A stretch of 64,000 bases of DNA from Rummeliibacillus pycnus_B. Lineage in GTDB: Bacteria; Bacillota; Bacilli; Bacillales_A; Planococcaceae. Position 1 is the stretch's first letter. The number at the start of each line of letters is the position of its first letter. The DNA is taken from assembly GCF_050459865.1 (NCBI RefSeq), contig NZ_JBCMNM010000077.1, positions 62,001 through 126,000 on the forward strand. Direction: 5' to 3'. Of this stretch, positions 63,695 through 64,000 are shown piece after piece. A model generated the notes under the pieces. The model was not told the DNA's origin, searched no databases, and was given only the letters and a program-made list of their open reading frames with translations. Position numbers and translations under genes: made by a program.

Positions 63695-63779
63695 AGGCTC
63701 ATTTTGCATGACGAAAGATATTCGTTTGGCAACCACATTAGTGGCGTTTGAATTATTCAAATGAATGAGCCTTTTTTTT
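63695..63779 (+). terminator. Four-way-junction structured terminator between pgsA and cinA
   Basis: Outer stem AGGCTCATT (63695-63703) / AATGAGCCT (63764-63772) followed by a run of Ts (63772-63779). Inside are three hairpins: ACGAA/TTCGT (63711-63725), CCAC/GTGG (63733-63744) and TTTGAAT/ATTCAAA (63747-63761). The whole folds as a cloverleaf-like RNA with intrinsic-terminator geometry. It carries no tRNA identity elements, so it is not a tRNA gene. Confidence 0.6.
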
Positions 63780-63804
63780 ACCAATAATAAGGGGGATTTG
63801 AAGA

Positions 63805-64000
63805 ATGAATACAGAAATTATTGCTGTAGGGTCTGAATTATTATTAGGTCAAATTACAAATACTAATGCACGTTTTATATCCAAACAATTATCTGAACTT
63901 GGAATTAATGTGTTCTATCATACAGTTGTAGGGGATAATGTTGGACGATTAGAAGAGGCAATTAAAATTGCAGAATCACGCGCAGATCTAATAATCTTTT
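63805..64000 (+). CDS. cinA: CinA-family competence/damage-inducible protein, 5' end only
   Basis: The first 65 codons of a gene that runs off the right edge. The start reads MNTEIIAVGSELLLGQITNTN, then FISKQLSELGINV and VVGDNVGRLEEA, the molybdopterin-binding-like (MocF/CinA-N) domain. Full CinA proteins have a C-terminal nicotinamide-nucleotide amidase domain, not visible here. In Bacillales recA normally follows. AAGGGGG at 63789-63795 is the RBS. A structured terminator lies just upstream. Confidence 0.93.
   Translation, partial: MNTEIIAVGSELLLGQITNTNARFISKQLSELGINVFYHTVVGDNVGRLEEAIKIAESRADLIIF

Noticed and set aside
63695..63779. tRNA gene suggested by the cloverleaf shape
   Set aside because: No T-loop, D-loop or anticodon-arm consensus, stems of wrong lengths, and a run of eight Ts at the end; best read as a branched terminator.

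Overview
The window is about 64 kb of low-GC Gram-positive chromosome in which every convincing gene lies on the + strand. The gene order follows the Bacillus subtilis fla/che to cinA backbone. The organism is a motile, spore-forming Bacillales member: it has FliY/CheC/CheD-type chemotaxis genes, both dipicolinate synthase genes and SpoIIIE. Low GC, gene order and sequence style suggest the Planococcaceae (Lysinibacillus/Solibacillus/Ureibacillus-like). That placement is an inference and was not tested by any search.

Layout. (1) 1-17.7 kb is the distal half of the fla/che operon: flbD (partial), fliL, fliM, fliY, cheY, fliO, fliP, fliQ, fliR, flhB, flhA, flhF, flhG, cheB, cheA, cheW, cheC, cheD, a small membrane protein, then sigD, another small unknown protein and swrB. 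A hairpin terminator and an extended -10 promoter lie directly before sigD. (2) 17.7-31.7 kb holds rpsB, tsf, pyrH, frr, a palindromic repeat, then uppS-cdsA-dxr-rseP-proS and polC, covering translation, undecaprenyl and phospholipid precursors, isoprenoids and DNA replication. (3) 31.7-41.9 kb is the rimP-nusA-rnpM-ylxQ-infB-ylxP-rbfA block followed by truB-ribF, rpsO and pnp. (4) 41.9-51.2 kb carries an M16 protease, ymxH, dpaA-dpaB, asd, dapA, rnjB and spoIIIE, linking lysine-pathway dihydrodipicolinate to spore dipicolinic acid. (5) 51.2-57.1 kb has a GntR regulator and a BMP-lipoprotein ABC importer resembling the nucleoside transporter NupNOPQ. (6) 57.4-64 kb is ymfF-ymfH-ymfI-ymfJ-ymfK-ymfM, pgsA and the start of cinA. 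YmfF, YmfH and YmfI belong to the EF-P 5-aminopentanol modification pathway, which in B. subtilis matters for swarming.

No phage, insertion sequence, CRISPR array, defence island, tRNA or rRNA was seen. This is a conserved core region, and I do not claim a new system. The items most worth a second look are non-coding or small: the sigD-specific terminator plus promoter, a four-way-junction RNA between pgsA and cinA, a 19-bp leader hairpin before rimP, the perfect palindrome after frr, TCTGAT repeats before the GntR gene, two small unknown proteins flanking sigD, and the P-loop protein YmfK.
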